A stretch of 64,000 nucleotides of DNA, taken from assembly GCA_012862575.1 (NCBI GenBank), contig BLSF01000070.1:62001-126000 (forward strand), given 5' to 3'. A model generated the notes under the pieces. It did no database searches. It was not told where the DNA came from and saw only the letters and a list, made by a program, of their open reading frames with translations. Positions within the stretch are counted from its first letter, which is position 1. The number at the start of each line of letters is the position of its first letter. Below are positions 9,701-21,100 of this stretch, piece after piece. The DNA is from Parietichytrium sp. I65-24A. Lineage: Eukaryota > Sar > Bigyra > Thraustochytrida > Thraustochytriidae. The position numbers and the translations under genes are program-made.

Positions 9701-11745
9701 CCGTACCTGGATCTGGCAGGCTGCTCTCTTCATCCACCCTAGCTTTGACCAAGAGTAATAGCATGCCGTCGGGCTTCCGCCCAGGTATGCAATCTTCCTA
9801 TACCAAGCTAGGTTTGCATAGCTCCTCCTCGATGCATGTCATGAGTACCAAGGAAAAGAAGCCACCAGCTCGACGAAAGCCTCGATCGCCAGTGCCAAAC
9901 TGGTTACGCTTGGATAGCCGTGTGGTGGTAAATGATACTGCTCAGATGGGCACCGTCGTGAAGAGCGGGCATGGATTCTACACTGTGCAGCTGGATGGTT
10001 CTTCTAAGACCGTGCTGAAACGCCGAAACGGGCTGTCTTCTCCGGAGGCACCCCGACACAATGTTCTTTTCGTCGCGCCCGAGGCGCTGGGAGAGATGGC
10101 AATCTCCAACCCAAATGCAATCTGCGCTCTTCGCCAAAACACAACTTCGTCGCGGCCAAGCCTACTTGCTTCCAAGAGTGTCATTGGAAGTACAAAGTTT
10201 GGGTCGGTCGCAGGGAAAGCCGGCAACAGCGCTGACACAGCTCAGCCGAGCAAGGGTCCAGGTCAGGGTCTGTCTCGGGTTCTTCGCGCTCGTTGTGCGG
10301 TCATGTGCGAGTATTGCTGGAAAAGGCACCGGTCTCAGTTTTCTGGGCACCTTACCCTTTGCTTTGAAAAAATGTCGTTCGAGAGTTTGGAGCACATTGT
10401 CCACGAGGTCTCCCAGCTTGTGCGGTCCCGAAACGCCAGTTTGGACGCGCTCACGGTCAAGCCTCCGACAACGATTGAAGAGATGATTGCGAATGTGCAC
10501 AAGATGGTTGATCTGGGCTTATCCCTCAAGCCAGTGTACCGGAACTCGGCTTTCCACGAGTACACTATCACGAATCAGATCACGCTCATGATGGACCCAA
10601 TCATTTCTGGGACTGTTGACCAGGACCTCGGGAACGAGGTGGTTCAATTGGAGAAACGCGCTTCAGCCAAAACTTCGTCTGCCTTGCTCTCCTGCTCGCT
10701 TCCTTCGTCTTGCTGTTCTTCAACCAGTACCTCTGCCTCTTCACTGCCTTCTAGAGCGTGCGGCACCGCATCCGGGCCGTCAGTAAGCGCCCTCCGCGCG
10801 ACAAATCCTGGCTTGGCCGCCCTTTTGAAACCGCAAGCTCCACCTTGCTGTGGCGCGGCTTCCAGCAGCTCCACCCCAGCGATCAAAGTGGAGACTCAGG
10901 CCGTGGCAGATAAGCGGCCAACGAGTGCATCGGAGGAGTCCGGTTTGAAGGCTCAGCGCATGAGCTACACTCAAACCACCGCCTCGGCGGCTGCGAGTTC
11001 TACTCTCGGCAGCTCTGCCTCGAAGTCCGCTGGCGGATCGTCGGTCGCCGCTTTGCCTGACTCCGGCTCCTCAGGCGTTGTAGGCACGCCTATCAACAAC
11101 AATCCTCTGCCTATCTCAAAGAGCAATGAAAAGCCACAACTAAAGGTGGAAACACCAGTTCCGGTGGTGGGCTCAAGCGCCCAATTGAACAAGGTGAAAG
11201 GCGAAATACGTTTGGCCGATTCACCACTGTCCACCCCGGACAAGAAACGCGCAAGGCATTCCCCAACTTGCGACTCTCCCATGCAAAAACCCTCTCTCAT
11301 ATCGCCCTTAGCCGTGAACATCAGCACTGGCAGTCTTTCCGGTGTTGTTGTGAATGGAGAAGACTCGAATGCGATAGTTACCGGAGGGGACCTCGACCAA
11401 TGTTCGATCCCAGATTCGCCGGGATGGAACACCTTATTTATGGAGGACCGCCCAGGCTACAACCTTTTCGATCTCGACGATCAGCAAAGCGTGAGTAGTC
11501 TGACAAGTGCGGCCGGAAGCAGCGAAGATCCGATGGGGCTGTTGGTGAGCTCTCCGAACGGAAAGTTAGAAGTCGACGATCTGCTTTCCTCTACAAGGGT
11601 GTACGTGGACGACGAAGACGCCTTGTCGATCAGTGCGGCAGAGTTGCCAAATGTGGACCCCTTGATGTCCATCACAGCTACAGACCCGCCGGTCACGCTC
11701 GCAAGCACTGATGGCATTATAGAGTGGTTCAATGAGATCTGCTGA
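6778..11745 (+). CDS. KDM6/UTX-like JmjC domain protein, probably catalytically inactive
   Basis: Starting from ATG 6778 (a TTG lies two codons upstream) the protein has 1,655 residues. Residues about 566-720 resemble the KDM6 (UTX/JMJD3) JmjC domain: an LPECLRFSS segment, then TFGINHGPGEEEW (628-640), matching UTX SVNINIGPGDCEW, then IPNIGHLILNGIPV, KDLVGVGPGTLYW (684-696) and SAWNFL. A helical segment and a C-x2-C-x10-C-x2-C cluster (Cys794, 797, 808, 811) follow, matching the KDM6 C-terminal zinc domain. The JmjC iron ligands appear lost: no His lies where HxE is expected (SPIREGTNRF, 617-626) and the distal His is Tyr695. Further on are a Tudor/KOW-like strand segment (1042-1086) and a Cys/His cluster (Cys1177, Cys1180, His1191, Cys1195). 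The rest is Ser/Thr-rich and disordered. An enzymatically dead chromatin scaffold is likely; the family comparison is from memory. Confidence 0.75.
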   Translation: MVVSQAKAPESNSVLTGSLQAKAAVAKAHELVDSAKAAAATPCAPPKAPEAAAVEPASSASLETSHIPATEATTATTIPLPAKSSNEGMPQKHLSPAKDAPSSGVACESNKDIKTPTISSATTPEQSQHATSPPIMPLKRSSIKREISECTDSTETPFTAVPGSRCTSVSPDMGVERIATVKPQCCLCQPQANDGSSSSSSSSNSSSNTISGSAKPSATSGLNLTRSRLGTATSSSGSSLGPSSSSVPLLKKTIPSSSKPSSTSLPKKRPVPHLTKCGGAGYGLGSSAGSALLRSSSHASSGLVAGKIEFPVPARSEGFVSILGCVMHKECVALATEKRMLLKIDRVQVESEEECKSPGFSTKVLKKNIVLLDGLLNAVGFDNQLFSMESLAKFTAPCPSGPNNATKPASIPVSVFKQGYMQGPGRTREERLGPMDLSQVVSTFQASASENKACEDKLRKNRLQGVPIAAGKTGNGNEISGTRQPVESPEKQISDASTVKAETTTMNPAGKTQPASAATSGAKGVGTLAGNTARPQGTPTAKKSEPQADSKDGTNFRRFTRASFGYDNSNWKSYQAELEKLPECLRFSSLVNVLHNYRQQSLSVCPRFSVKEAGVCSPIREGTNRFRTFGINHGPGEEEWGAVPAAYSATLKHLIGQDFGRAIPNIGHLILNGIPVMYGTCKPKDLVGVGPGTLYWTIAVDKTVSSAWNFLERAVSSFRAAFESRAMLSLALDLANTELAAHRKGLATLSNPLLSLLSSHLEKALAKEEHIRRLVRETHFRPTAEPNGSCVEHCEECNREIFHTYFYCGTCDSYGPEKVFTPTPTLSSSSVTSSYSTPGLAKRPCLSLPSSSSHGPVHISGSRACTTTNAFIRKPLACTPSSCTSQPSGSTTATSSSLANSVTASFVSSGSSSAATSATSATRTLSVGKSASFLGAGSSSAFSSTSTGSSSFHRLKPVVPSGPSHSSVSAGSSGSVPGSGRLLSSSTLALTKSNSMPSGFRPGMQSSYTKLGLHSSSSMHVMSTKEKKPPARRKPRSPVPNWLRLDSRVVVNDTAQMGTVVKSGHGFYTVQLDGSSKTVLKRRNGLSSPEAPRHNVLFVAPEALGEMAISNPNAICALRQNTTSSRPSLLASKSVIGSTKFGSVAGKAGNSADTAQPSKGPGQGLSRVLRARCAVMCEYCWKRHRSQFSGHLTLCFEKMSFESLEHIVHEVSQLVRSRNASLDALTVKPPTTIEEMIANVHKMVDLGLSLKPVYRNSAFHEYTITNQITLMMDPIISGTVDQDLGNEVVQLEKRASAKTSSALLSCSLPSSCCSSTSTSASSLPSRACGTASGPSVSALRATNPGLAALLKPQAPPCCGAASSSSTPAIKVETQAVADKRPTSASEESGLKAQRMSYTQTTASAAASSTLGSSASKSAGGSSVAALPDSGSSGVVGTPINNNPLPISKSNEKPQLKVETPVPVVGSSAQLNKVKGEIRLADSPLSTPDKKRARHSPTCDSPMQKPSLISPLAVNISTGSLSGVVVNGEDSNAIVTGGDLDQCSIPDSPGWNTLFMEDRPGYNLFDLDDQQSVSSLTSAAGSSEDPMGLLVSSPNGKLEVDDLLSSTRVYVDDEDALSISAAELPNVDPLMSITATDPPVTLASTDGIIEWFNEIC

Positions 11746-12754
11746 GTCGTTTGGCATTTCCCGGCAAAAGGACCGGAACCAAAGAAATCAGAGATCCTGC
11801 AAGTCTTGCCCCTTTTTTTTTTCATTCCTAGAACTCATAACCCCTGATCAAAAGAAAAGTGTTCTTGTCATAACATACCATATCATATCAATATCCGTTC
11901 ACCTGCGGCAAGGACCGTGTACGGCTAGTTTATAAGAAAAAGCTTCGTGACCGGTTCAGGACCAGCAACCAAATGAACAACCAAAAGGCTCTCCGGTTCG
12001 TTTGAGAGTCATCGGACAAGCTGGGAAGAGACGAATGCCACATGGATCTCTTGTCAACGGGAATAAAGACCACAATCAACACATCATCAAGTCAAGAATC
12101 AACGTCGATGAAGGATGATAGCTTTTGGCCATACTCAGTACTACTGAGTACTCTCTGCAAGTAGCAGCTACTAGTAGTAAACACAGCTTCTTCTGTTACT
12201 ATACAGTCTTATCAGCAAGCAGTAGACCTTCTCAACACTGCGACTACCCTTCCACATAGTATATACACTGACACTTCCCAGTGTCAACAGCCATCCTAGC
12301 ACGACTCGGCTACCATCATCCCTAATCCCGACGTCATCTGAGACAGACTCACCGCTAACCCCCCCTCACCCACACGCCTACCACCCCCCCACTCTTAGGC
12401 CCGTGCTATCCAACTCACTACAGAATCAGCGCTCTTTCAACCTTCCACCTTTCCCCACTGTCGGCCAGGCGTACTCGGCACCCAGCACCCAGCACCCAGC
12501 ACCAAACAGGAGCGCGCACCCCCTACCCGCCACTACCGTTTCTTCCATAAACGCGCAGTAACGCGTGCCCCCCACACCTGCACACCTGCATATCTGCTTA
12601 CGTGCACACGTATAGGGTCCGCAGGAACCGGTTCAGGAACGAGGAACGAGGAGCGAAGGAAGCGGAGGAGGCGGAGGAGGCGGAGGAACGAAGGAACGAA
12701 GGAACGAAGGAACGAAGGAGCGGTTCTTTCTATAGGCGGCGGGGAAGGCGGGCG
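11746..12754. other. Intergenic region before the RLPH2-type gene
   Basis: No gene is visible in this kilobase. It holds a near-perfect 9-bp inverted repeat with a 1-bp loop (TACTCAGTA/TACTGAGTA, about 12133-12151), a C-rich stretch with CCTACC and CACCC motifs (12360-12400), a triplicated CACCCAG (12478-12502) and a purine tract made of GGAGGC and GGAACGAA repeats (12646-12722) just before the next start codon. Confidence 0.6.
12646..12722. repeat. Purine-rich short tandem repeats (GGAGGC, GGAACGAA)
   Basis: Several units of a GGAGGC 6- to 9-mer are followed by four units of an 8-mer GAACGAAG. The tract lies in the presumed 5' leader of the phosphatase gene. Confidence 0.75.
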
Positions 12755-14111
12755 ATGAGGTTGGGGCCGCAAGGGCGCATGGGAAGTCGGATGGCTAGCG
12801 TGGTTCGAGGGTGGAAGTTCGCCAGGGTGACGGGGCCAATATGCGCCATCGGTGACGTGCACGGGCACACGGGTGAGTTTCGTTTTGTGTTTGAAGTTGT
12901 ATTTGTAGTTGTAGGTGTTTTTTTTTTGAGTCTGTGGCGGTGGCGGATGATGGCCGCAAAATGGCGCGGCGGGAAGATGTGGATTGGGCTGGCGTGTTTT
13001 GGCTGTGGGAGTAGAAGGATTGGTGGCACGATGAAAGTTGGACTTTGCGGTAGATATTCGGATTGGCTGATTGTTGTGGCTGTCTTGTGTGTTGTGTTTC
13101 GCATGTATAGAAAAATTAAAAGCTCTGTGGAACAGGCTGCCGAGTGCGGTGGGCGGTGAAGATGCATTTGAGAGATTGCACGTCGTCTTTCTCGGAGATT
13201 ATTGTGATAAAGGACCGGATACGAAAGGCACGATCGACTGGCTTGTGAAACTCGGGGAGACGCATCCCAAACAAACGCACTACTTTTTGTCTGGAAATCA
13301 CGACTTTGCCCTAAGCGCTTTTCTGGGATTGCTGCCCGAGCGTCACATGAGCGTCGAGAGCCTATCCAGAAAACATAGCGACGACCCATACATGATGTCT
13401 CGCACGATTTCCACGCCGGTGACGTCTTTCAAACCGCCACCGCAGGGAGACTACTCCAAGACGTGGCGCGAGCAGTACAAGAGCAAATTTACCGACGAGA
13501 AGCTATACGACGGCCCAGGTCACGAGAGAATGCACCTGCAGGGCGTGCGGTACGCGGCGAGCCCGGCTTCGGTGTTTGACTCCGAGCCAACATTTAGCTC
13601 GTACGGCGTCAAGTACGCTGACCGCGAGGGCCTTTTAGCTGCGATGCCGCCTTCGCACCTACAGTTTCTGACCAATTTGCGCTGGGTCGTCAAGCTTCGG
13701 TCTACGGTGGGGGATGTGGTCGCCGTCCACGCGGGGCTGGAAGATGACAACTTGGCAAATGTTGACCGCATGGTACATGCTCTGCGACACAAGGACCCTG
13801 CCCTCCTCCATCAGCCTTTCATCGAGCCTTTGAGCGGCCGGGCAAATGTTGAGCGAATGCCAAACTCCCTCCTTCCTCCTCTGTCCCAGAAGCGTGGGTA
13901 CTTGCCTCCGCCTCTCTACCTGATCAGCGGTCACCACGGGTTCCTCCGCATCAACGGCAGGCGGTACATAATTGACATGTGCTCTGGTCGTCCGGACAAA
14001 GACTTGTGTGCCCTTGTCTTGCACCGTGAAGGGCTTGGTTCTTCGCACACGCAGCTGAGCAACGACCAGGGTTTGGACCTCAAGGTCGTCACATCCTCTG
14101 CGCCAATATGA
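12755..14111 (+). CDS. RLPH2-type PPP-family phosphatase (two exons)
   Basis: Exons are 12755-12872 and 13111-14111, joined across a 238-bp GT-AG intron (donor GTGAGT, acceptor TATAG, phase 1). Joining gives 372 residues. The splice restores the metallophosphatase motif GDVHG (33-37) followed by HTEKLKALW. Then come GDYCDKG (68-74), GNHD (101-104), VHAGL (His246) and SGHHG (His314-His315), the complete set of metal and phosphate ligands of PPP phosphatases. Flanking sequence (QTHYFLSGNHDFA, FLGLLP, HLQGVRY, FxSYGV, FLTNLRWV) matches plant Rhizobiales-like phosphatase 2, a phosphotyrosine-directed member. Activity on phosphotyrosine is expected from that family rather than shown here. ATG 12755 is the only in-frame Met before the motif. 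No targeting peptide is evident. Confidence 0.88.
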
Positions 14112-15113
14112 GTCGCCGCTGGATCCCTGTGCGCTTTTTGGTTAACCGTGGTTGGTTCCAACTTTTTCGAGGAAAAAAAAACAAGAGGAGCTTGCCTTGC
14201 ACGGCAAACATCCCCGGCTTTGCATTCCGCATTCCGCATTCTGCGTTCCGCAGCTCGAGCTCTTCGCATTAGTTGAAAGTTGTCGCTGTCAAGCGCTTCT
14301 CGTAATCATGTAGATAGTAGTTGAAAAACCCAATCGTTGTCATGTCGAACTCTGCCCAAAATCTTCACGATTCGCACCGCCTTCACCAACAACTCCAATC
14401 CTCGACAGCAGACCGACGTTGACTGGGAGTCCCACAACACGTCTTGCATGCCCAGGAACGAGTCAGAAGAACATATTTACAGTCAAGTCGGTCCATCGTG
14501 ATAAGTAAGTAGTAGCCCTCCAATTGATGACCGTTACGAACCCTTACTCTCGTCTACCAACAACCAGTAGTCGTGCGCGATGAAAATATTTCGTCATTCA
14601 GGTGGGACAAGCGTGCAAATCGATTGTATCAATGTACATACATACACCTAGCTCTGCTCTGACAAAGGCGCATTCTTTCTGGGTCTCCCAGTTCCAGTAG
14701 CACCCAACAAGCTGTCTTTCTCACAGGTTTTTATAACTCGAATAAAAGAAAAACGCAGCATCACACAGGCCAATCTATCTATCCATTCTTCATCCGCGTT
14801 GTCAAAACACCTTCATTTCAATTTGGCTGTCCATCAAGTCCATCGAAACGACAAAAAACAACCACGCAGCTCAAAAGACGGGAGCGAAACGCGTACCCAC
14901 ATCTACCCCAAACCATACCACCTGCGAAACGCGCCCACCACTTGTCCCCCACTCCGCAAGGACACGGGTACGGTTTCCTACTTGCGCACTAACAACAGGG
15001 TCCTCGCGCCCCCGTTCCCAGACCCAGAGAAGCGAGAACTAGCCAGGAAAGAGGAAAGAGGAAGGAGGAAGTGTACGCGGGCGCATGCGTACGCGTCCCT
15101 GCACGCGCGGGGA
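14112..15113. other. Intergenic region, nothing recognised
   Basis: This is about 1 kb between two + strand genes. The frame of the next gene stays open back to about 14799 but contains no ATG before 15114. I see no RNA gene, repeat array or other coding signal. Confidence 0.5.
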
Positions 15114-18100
15114 ATGAACGGCGAGCGTGGGCGTGGGCGTGGGCGTCGGCGCCATGCGGCACTGGACGTGGAGACCGGCCACGTGGTTCTCTTCGTCACG
15201 GACGTGCAGGTCCGCGCCGCGCACCCTCAGTCCGCCCCTCGCTGCCTGCACTACAGCGCTTGCCTCCTCCCGTCCCAGCCGTCGTCCCAGTCGTCCCTGT
15301 CGTCCCAGTCGTCCCAGTCGCCAGAGTCGCCAGAGTCCGCGCTGGACCCGCGCGCGTTCACGAACAGTTCGCCGGCGTTGCTGGGTGTGCGCGGGGACGC
15401 GGGGGAGGTCCGCGGCGAGGACCCCTCGTCAGAGTGGGAGGAGAAGGAGAAGGAGAAGGGGAAAGGGTCGCTGAGCTGGTTCCGGGCGGTGCGGCTGGGC
15501 GCGTGCAGGGTCCGCGGCGAGGACAGGTGCGTGGCGCTGGCGGTCCGCGTGTGGGAGCGCGGACTGGTGGCCGGGGACGACCAGCTGCTCGGGGAGGGCC
15601 GCGCGTTCCTGGAACTCTCCGCGGACACCGCCGTCGCCCACGATATCGTGCTCAAGAACCGCCGCGGCGCCGGCAACCGCGGAACCCTTTCCCTTCGCGC
15701 GCACTTCGAGCCGGACGAGTCCCAGGAGTCCCAGGAGTCCGCGGAGATAGCTGCGGGGGAAGAGGGGGAAGAGGGTGGAGAGTGGCATGCGCGCGTACAC
15801 GTGCTGGAGGTGCGCGGGGGTGCGCGCGTGGGGCTGGGTGTCCCCGGCGCGGCGGCGGTGTGGTGCGCGGCGGGCAGCTGCGCGGACCTGTGCGGACTGT
15901 TCGGCGCGCGTTCCGCGGTGCGCGTGACGGTGACGGTGGCGGACTCGCTGGGGAACGCTTTGGCGCACCGGGACGTACGCGCGGACCGGCTGCTGGCCTG
16001 TCCGCGCGGCGCTAGCTGGCTTACCGTCGGCGATAGCGCCACCGTGCTCCTGGCGGCGCGCCGCCACGCTGCGGAACCCAACGACCACGACCACGACCTG
16101 CGCCGCGCCGGGCGCCTGGCCCTGCGCCTGCGCGAGGTCGCGCTGCAGCTTGTTGTTCCCCCGTCGGCGAACGCTCGCTTGTTCCTCTCCGCGCAGACGT
16201 TCCCCGCGGCCGCCGGCAGCAGCAGGGGCAGGGCCAAGTTCCGCGACGTGGCGCGCACGTCCTCACGCGAGGACCTGGTTCCGGGTTATCCGGGTTATCC
16301 GGGTTCCAAAGGTGCAACTGCAGGAGCAGCAGGAGCGGCAGCGGAGGAGACGCTCGTGCTGCCGGTTCCGGCGCGGAACCGCATCGGCGAGGAGCTGCTG
16401 GTGCACCTGTCGCTGTGGCAGGAGACGGCGCAGGGCCACCGATGCCTGGCGGAGTGCACGGCGGAGGTGGCGGACCTGCTGCTCTCCACCGAGGTCGCGC
16501 GCAGGAACTACCCGGACCGCCCGTGGTTTCGCGTGCAAATGTCCCCGACGCACGCTGCGGTCCGCGAATGTTCCGCGGGAATCGTCGCGGAACTCGCCGC
16601 GCTGCCAACCAGAGCTCCTGTGCGCGCCACGAGGCAGACCCCGAATGGTGCGACAGCGAGCATCATCGGAGATGGACATGGACATGGACATGGAGATGGA
16701 GATGCGAACGGAAGGGGCGGCGGCAGGACGCTGCCGCGCAAGGCAACGGTGTGCCGTGTGAGGGCCGCGCGGGAAGCGTGGCGCGGCGTGGACCGCGTGT
16801 TGGTGGCCTTCGTGTGCAACTCTGGCCGCGCCACGCAGGTGGACCTCGTGACATCGGCACAGGTGGTGGCGTCCCGGGACCAACAACAACAACGCAACAC
16901 GGACGTGGTGTTGAACGCCGCGCTGGACGTCGCGTCAGTCAAGCTGGAGGATCCCGAGATCCGTATCGAACTGCGCTGCCCCGGCTCAGGCTCGGCGGAA
17001 CCGCTCGCGGTCGCCACGTACGACCTGGCAGCTGAGTCGCCGCTTCCGCTGGAGAATGACTGGGTGGCGTTGCGCCGGTGCTCGCAGCAGCAGCAGCAGC
17101 AGCAGCAGAGCCCGGCTGCCTCGCAGTCCTCGCAGTCCTCGCGTGAAAACAGCGGGTTCCGACTGCTTCTCGCGTTGGACTTTTCGGCGGCGGCGGACGG
17201 CGCGGGCGCCAGCGTGGCCGATGCGGAGGCTGGCCCCGTCTCGCAAAGCGATGGGCTCGTCGCCAGGGGGCTTTCGAGCCTCTCGCGGAAGAGGGCGGTC
17301 CCGCGCGCACGCGGGGCTGTGGAGAAACTCTCCGCGAACGGCTCGCTGCTCATTCGGCTAGCGCAAGTGCGTGGCCAGTGCCTCGCGCAGTCCCGAAATG
17401 TGACTGCGCAGCTGGCGTGCCCGAGCCTGGACTGGTCGGCGAGCACGGGACCTGCGAAAAGGAGCGAGCGCGTCGCGGAAAACGGGGTGATCTGCTTTTC
17501 CTGGGCCGCGGGGAACCACGACTGGCTCAAGGTCCCGGTGCGCTGGTCCGGGAGAGAGCGTGCCACGCCCACGCTTTTTATTACGCTCAGGGGACAAGAA
17601 GCCCCCGGCGGCTCGGCCCTGCCAGCGCAAATGATTCCACTGGACTTGGCCTCGATTCTCGCACAGCAACGCGCCAACGGCCGAGTCATGCTCAGAGGGA
17701 GAACCTCCAATGTGGACCTGGTCTTGGAGTTTGCCTTTGTGCCAAAGGCGGCGCTGCCCGGCCGAACTGTGCAGCTGGAAGACGAGGCGTGGCTCTGCGG
17801 GGATGGGGCCACCACGCATCATGCGATGCGAAGTGTGGCCGGCAAAGTGCACGTGAATTTGGTGCAAGGCAATGGGTTTGAGGCGGATAGCCGCAGCTTG
17901 TTCGTGGAAATGGAGCTCTGGCAGCCGGGGACGCCCTATCGGAATCGGAACACCGTTCGGTCCAGGGCAGAGGCGTTCTGCGGAGGGAACCCGGTGTGGG
18001 ACGAACACTTTGTTCTGCCATTGTTCACCCAAACCGCGGAACTGTGCCCAATGATCAACGTCCGCGTCGTGGAAGAGGCTGTCGGGCCCATAGCGCAAAC

Positions 18101-21100
18101 GCTGCTACCGATCACCAGGCAGGTTTTGTTGGAAGGGCACTCGGTGAATGTGGTTGCCCCGCTTCGGGAGCTCAAAGAAGGGCTCATTTCTGAACGCAAT
18201 GGCGAGCTGCACTTTAATGTGCAAGTGTTGATGGGAACGGGCTCTTCCGAGGAGCAATGCGGCGGCGCCGCCGACGCGTGGGCAAACTTGCTGGTCTTGG
18301 ACGGAACAGCACTGGATTTCTCCAGCTATTCCTGGAGCGGGCTGATCGAGCCCGCCGTCGAGGTAAAGGCTCTGGAAAGCGAGCTCGTCAAGCGAACTCC
18401 CTGCGTGGCCTCCCTGGATCGCACCAACCCACAGTGGAATTATAAGCTAAACTTTCCATGCTCCTTTGCCACTTCCAAAGACGGGCTCGTCAACTTTGAG
18501 GTGAGCTTGGTCAACGACACATCTATCTCCGGCGAATGGAGAGTCATTGGCAAAGGGACTCTCGCGCTTGCGTCCGGCTCTGCCGGGTCGCGGGTTAACA
18601 AGGTCGAGATCTTCAGCACTCGAGGCAAGTGCTCGAAAATAGGCTTTGTTCACGTCGCAAGCGAAGTTGCTCTCGGAGAAGCTGGTGAGCTACTCCTGCC
18701 GGGCAATCTTGAGGCCCCGGAACAGGACTTCATCAAGGTAATCATCCCGAGAGCGAGAAAGCTCCGCTCAAGATGGGGCCGCATTCACCGCGCTTTGGTT
18801 CAGATTGTGGTGGTGTCTTCCTGCTCTGAGGCGACGCCGTCAGAGAGCAAGTTGCTCGCGCAGAGCAGCATTTGCAGCGATAGCGCCACGCTTTGGAACG
18901 GCGAGCACGTCTTTGCCTGGGACCTCGTTCTACGACTACCAATGAGCGAGCTTGGCGCGGGCGACCTGGAGAATTTGCGTTGCCGTGTGTTTGACGCGAC
19001 CAATTCGGAAGACACTTTGGCTCTGATTGGCGAAGCACAAATCCGTTTCGGGGAAGAAGAGGCTTGGCACGCTCTGATGTGGCCACATGGCGACAACAAC
19101 AACAGCTCCAATCAGAGTGGGGACCCGGACGCCCTCACTAAGGGGCCTGGGCAGATTGAAATCCTGGCCGAGAAATTCAGTCCTCTTAAAGGTTCTTTAG
19201 TCGTCACGGTGGTCGATATCACAAATCTTGCCGCATCACGGGCAGTGATTCTCGCTGGAGAAGAGGAGGAAGACGTTGCTGAATTTGTGCGTGTAAAGCT
19301 GGGATCAGATGGCCTTTCTTACCACACACCAGGAAACGAACTGAACGCCGCGATTGAGATCCCGCTTGAAGACGGGAAAATCGTCGACTCCTTGGAGCTT
19401 AGTTTACTTTGCGACGACAGCACTTTAACGGAGAATGTGCTTGGGGTTGGGGAAATCGACCTCGCTCCCATATTGGCTTCAGACGGAGGGAACCCTGGGC
19501 CATCGCTGGTTGAACTTGAGTTGAGGAATCCAATAACGTGCGCCTTGACCGGCATCAAGGTGTCGGCAGAGGTAGATGTAAAGATGCGTAGAGCAAATGG
19601 CGAATCTGAGGCTGCGCATGAGATGCAGCAGTCCAAAGTATTGCAGCAAACGGATGTCGAAGCTTGTGCAGTGACTTCGCGACTGAAGCAAGCCTTTCAC
19701 CGAGCAGACACAGATTGGAGCGGGAGCATCGATCCGCAAGAGTTTGCCAAAGCCTTAAAGGAAGATCCCGAGCTTTTACATCTCATTTCCAGAGACCCGT
19801 CAAGAGGCCCACTTCCGATGGAAGAGGTTATGCAACTGTTCGCCATGCTAGATTCTGATCAAGGCGGCACACTTACGTGGGAGGAGTTCGCTTCGGCATC
19901 TGAGAGGGTCGGCCACCGAGTCGCGGCCGGTTTTGAGGACAGCGCCACGCCCGACTTCACGACCGCATTCGGCGGCGACGAGTCGGTTCCTGTGGAGCCG
20001 CAAGTACCCGAAGAAATTGTCGACAGCGAGCCGCAACGGTCTACGACACCAAAGTCAGCGAGCCGCAAGAACCCCTCCAAACCGAAGCGGAAAAAGAAAA
20101 AGCCGATTTCCCGGGACCCTCGGGACAAACTGCGCTCGAGGCGAGCGTTAAGCGAGACGAACAGGAGCAAGGGCAAAAGCACGAGCATGAATCGGACAGT
20201 GACGACTCTAGTAAGCAAATACGATGAGAATTCGATGGAAAAACTGCGCTTGGATGACCCAATCGAGCTCAGGAAAGAGCTTGCTGCTGCCGTTGCTGAG
20301 AAGAACGAGCTTGAAAAGTCACATCGGGTACTGAAGACAAAGGTGCAGCGCATGGAAAGAAAGATCAGAAGGGGTGGCACGACAATAGAAGGAGCTATGA
20401 GTCCTAAAGTGTCGCCTTTGAGAACCGGCTTGGCAGAAGGCAGCCAACAGGAAGGGCCGATCAATGGTAATGATCATCATCAGTTCGAAGAGGCGCTGGG
20501 AGATCAAGAGCTTCCTCAAGCGGCCGAGTCAGCACAGGTGCGCGAATCGCGTGAGCTTCTAGTACGGATCCGTCAGTTGGAGGAGGAGCTCGCTATCAAG
20601 GAGGACCTGCGTCAGCGAGAGCAGACAGTGGCTCTTGAGCGGGAGAAGGCGCTGCGTGAGGAGATGGACGAGCTTAAGCAGGAAAAAGAGGAGCTCAATG
20701 AGAATACCGACACGACGCTTACGCGAATGAAGAGCGAGACAGACCTGGCGAAAGCCAAGGCTGTTGCTGCTGCCCAAGAGAAGAGTATGCTGAGAACCCC
20801 GCGTGAACCTGAAGAGCTCGTCAAAGTCCGTGCACTCGAGTCCGAGCAAGACGAGCGGCTCCATGCTGCAAGGGCAAGGCGCGCTTCTGAAGGCAACTCT
20901 GCTTCGAGATTACAAGCCGCAGTGCGGGCGGTCCAAGAGCGGAACCGGTTCCTCAAGCTCAAGTCCAACCGGGCCAACGCTGCGACCATTCTTCAAAGCC
21001 TGGCGCGGAGCAAGCTAGCCCAGACGCGATACGATGCAGAGCGGCAGCGCAGCAACGAAGCCCTGAGCAAGATCCAGGCGGCGGTTCGCGGAAAACAAGC

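Noticed and set aside
16508-17815. Minus-strand frame of 435 codons within the C2/EF/IQ gene
   Set aside because: It is antisense to a continuous 2,248-codon frame with EF and IQ motifs; its composition is typical of a GC-rich shadow.
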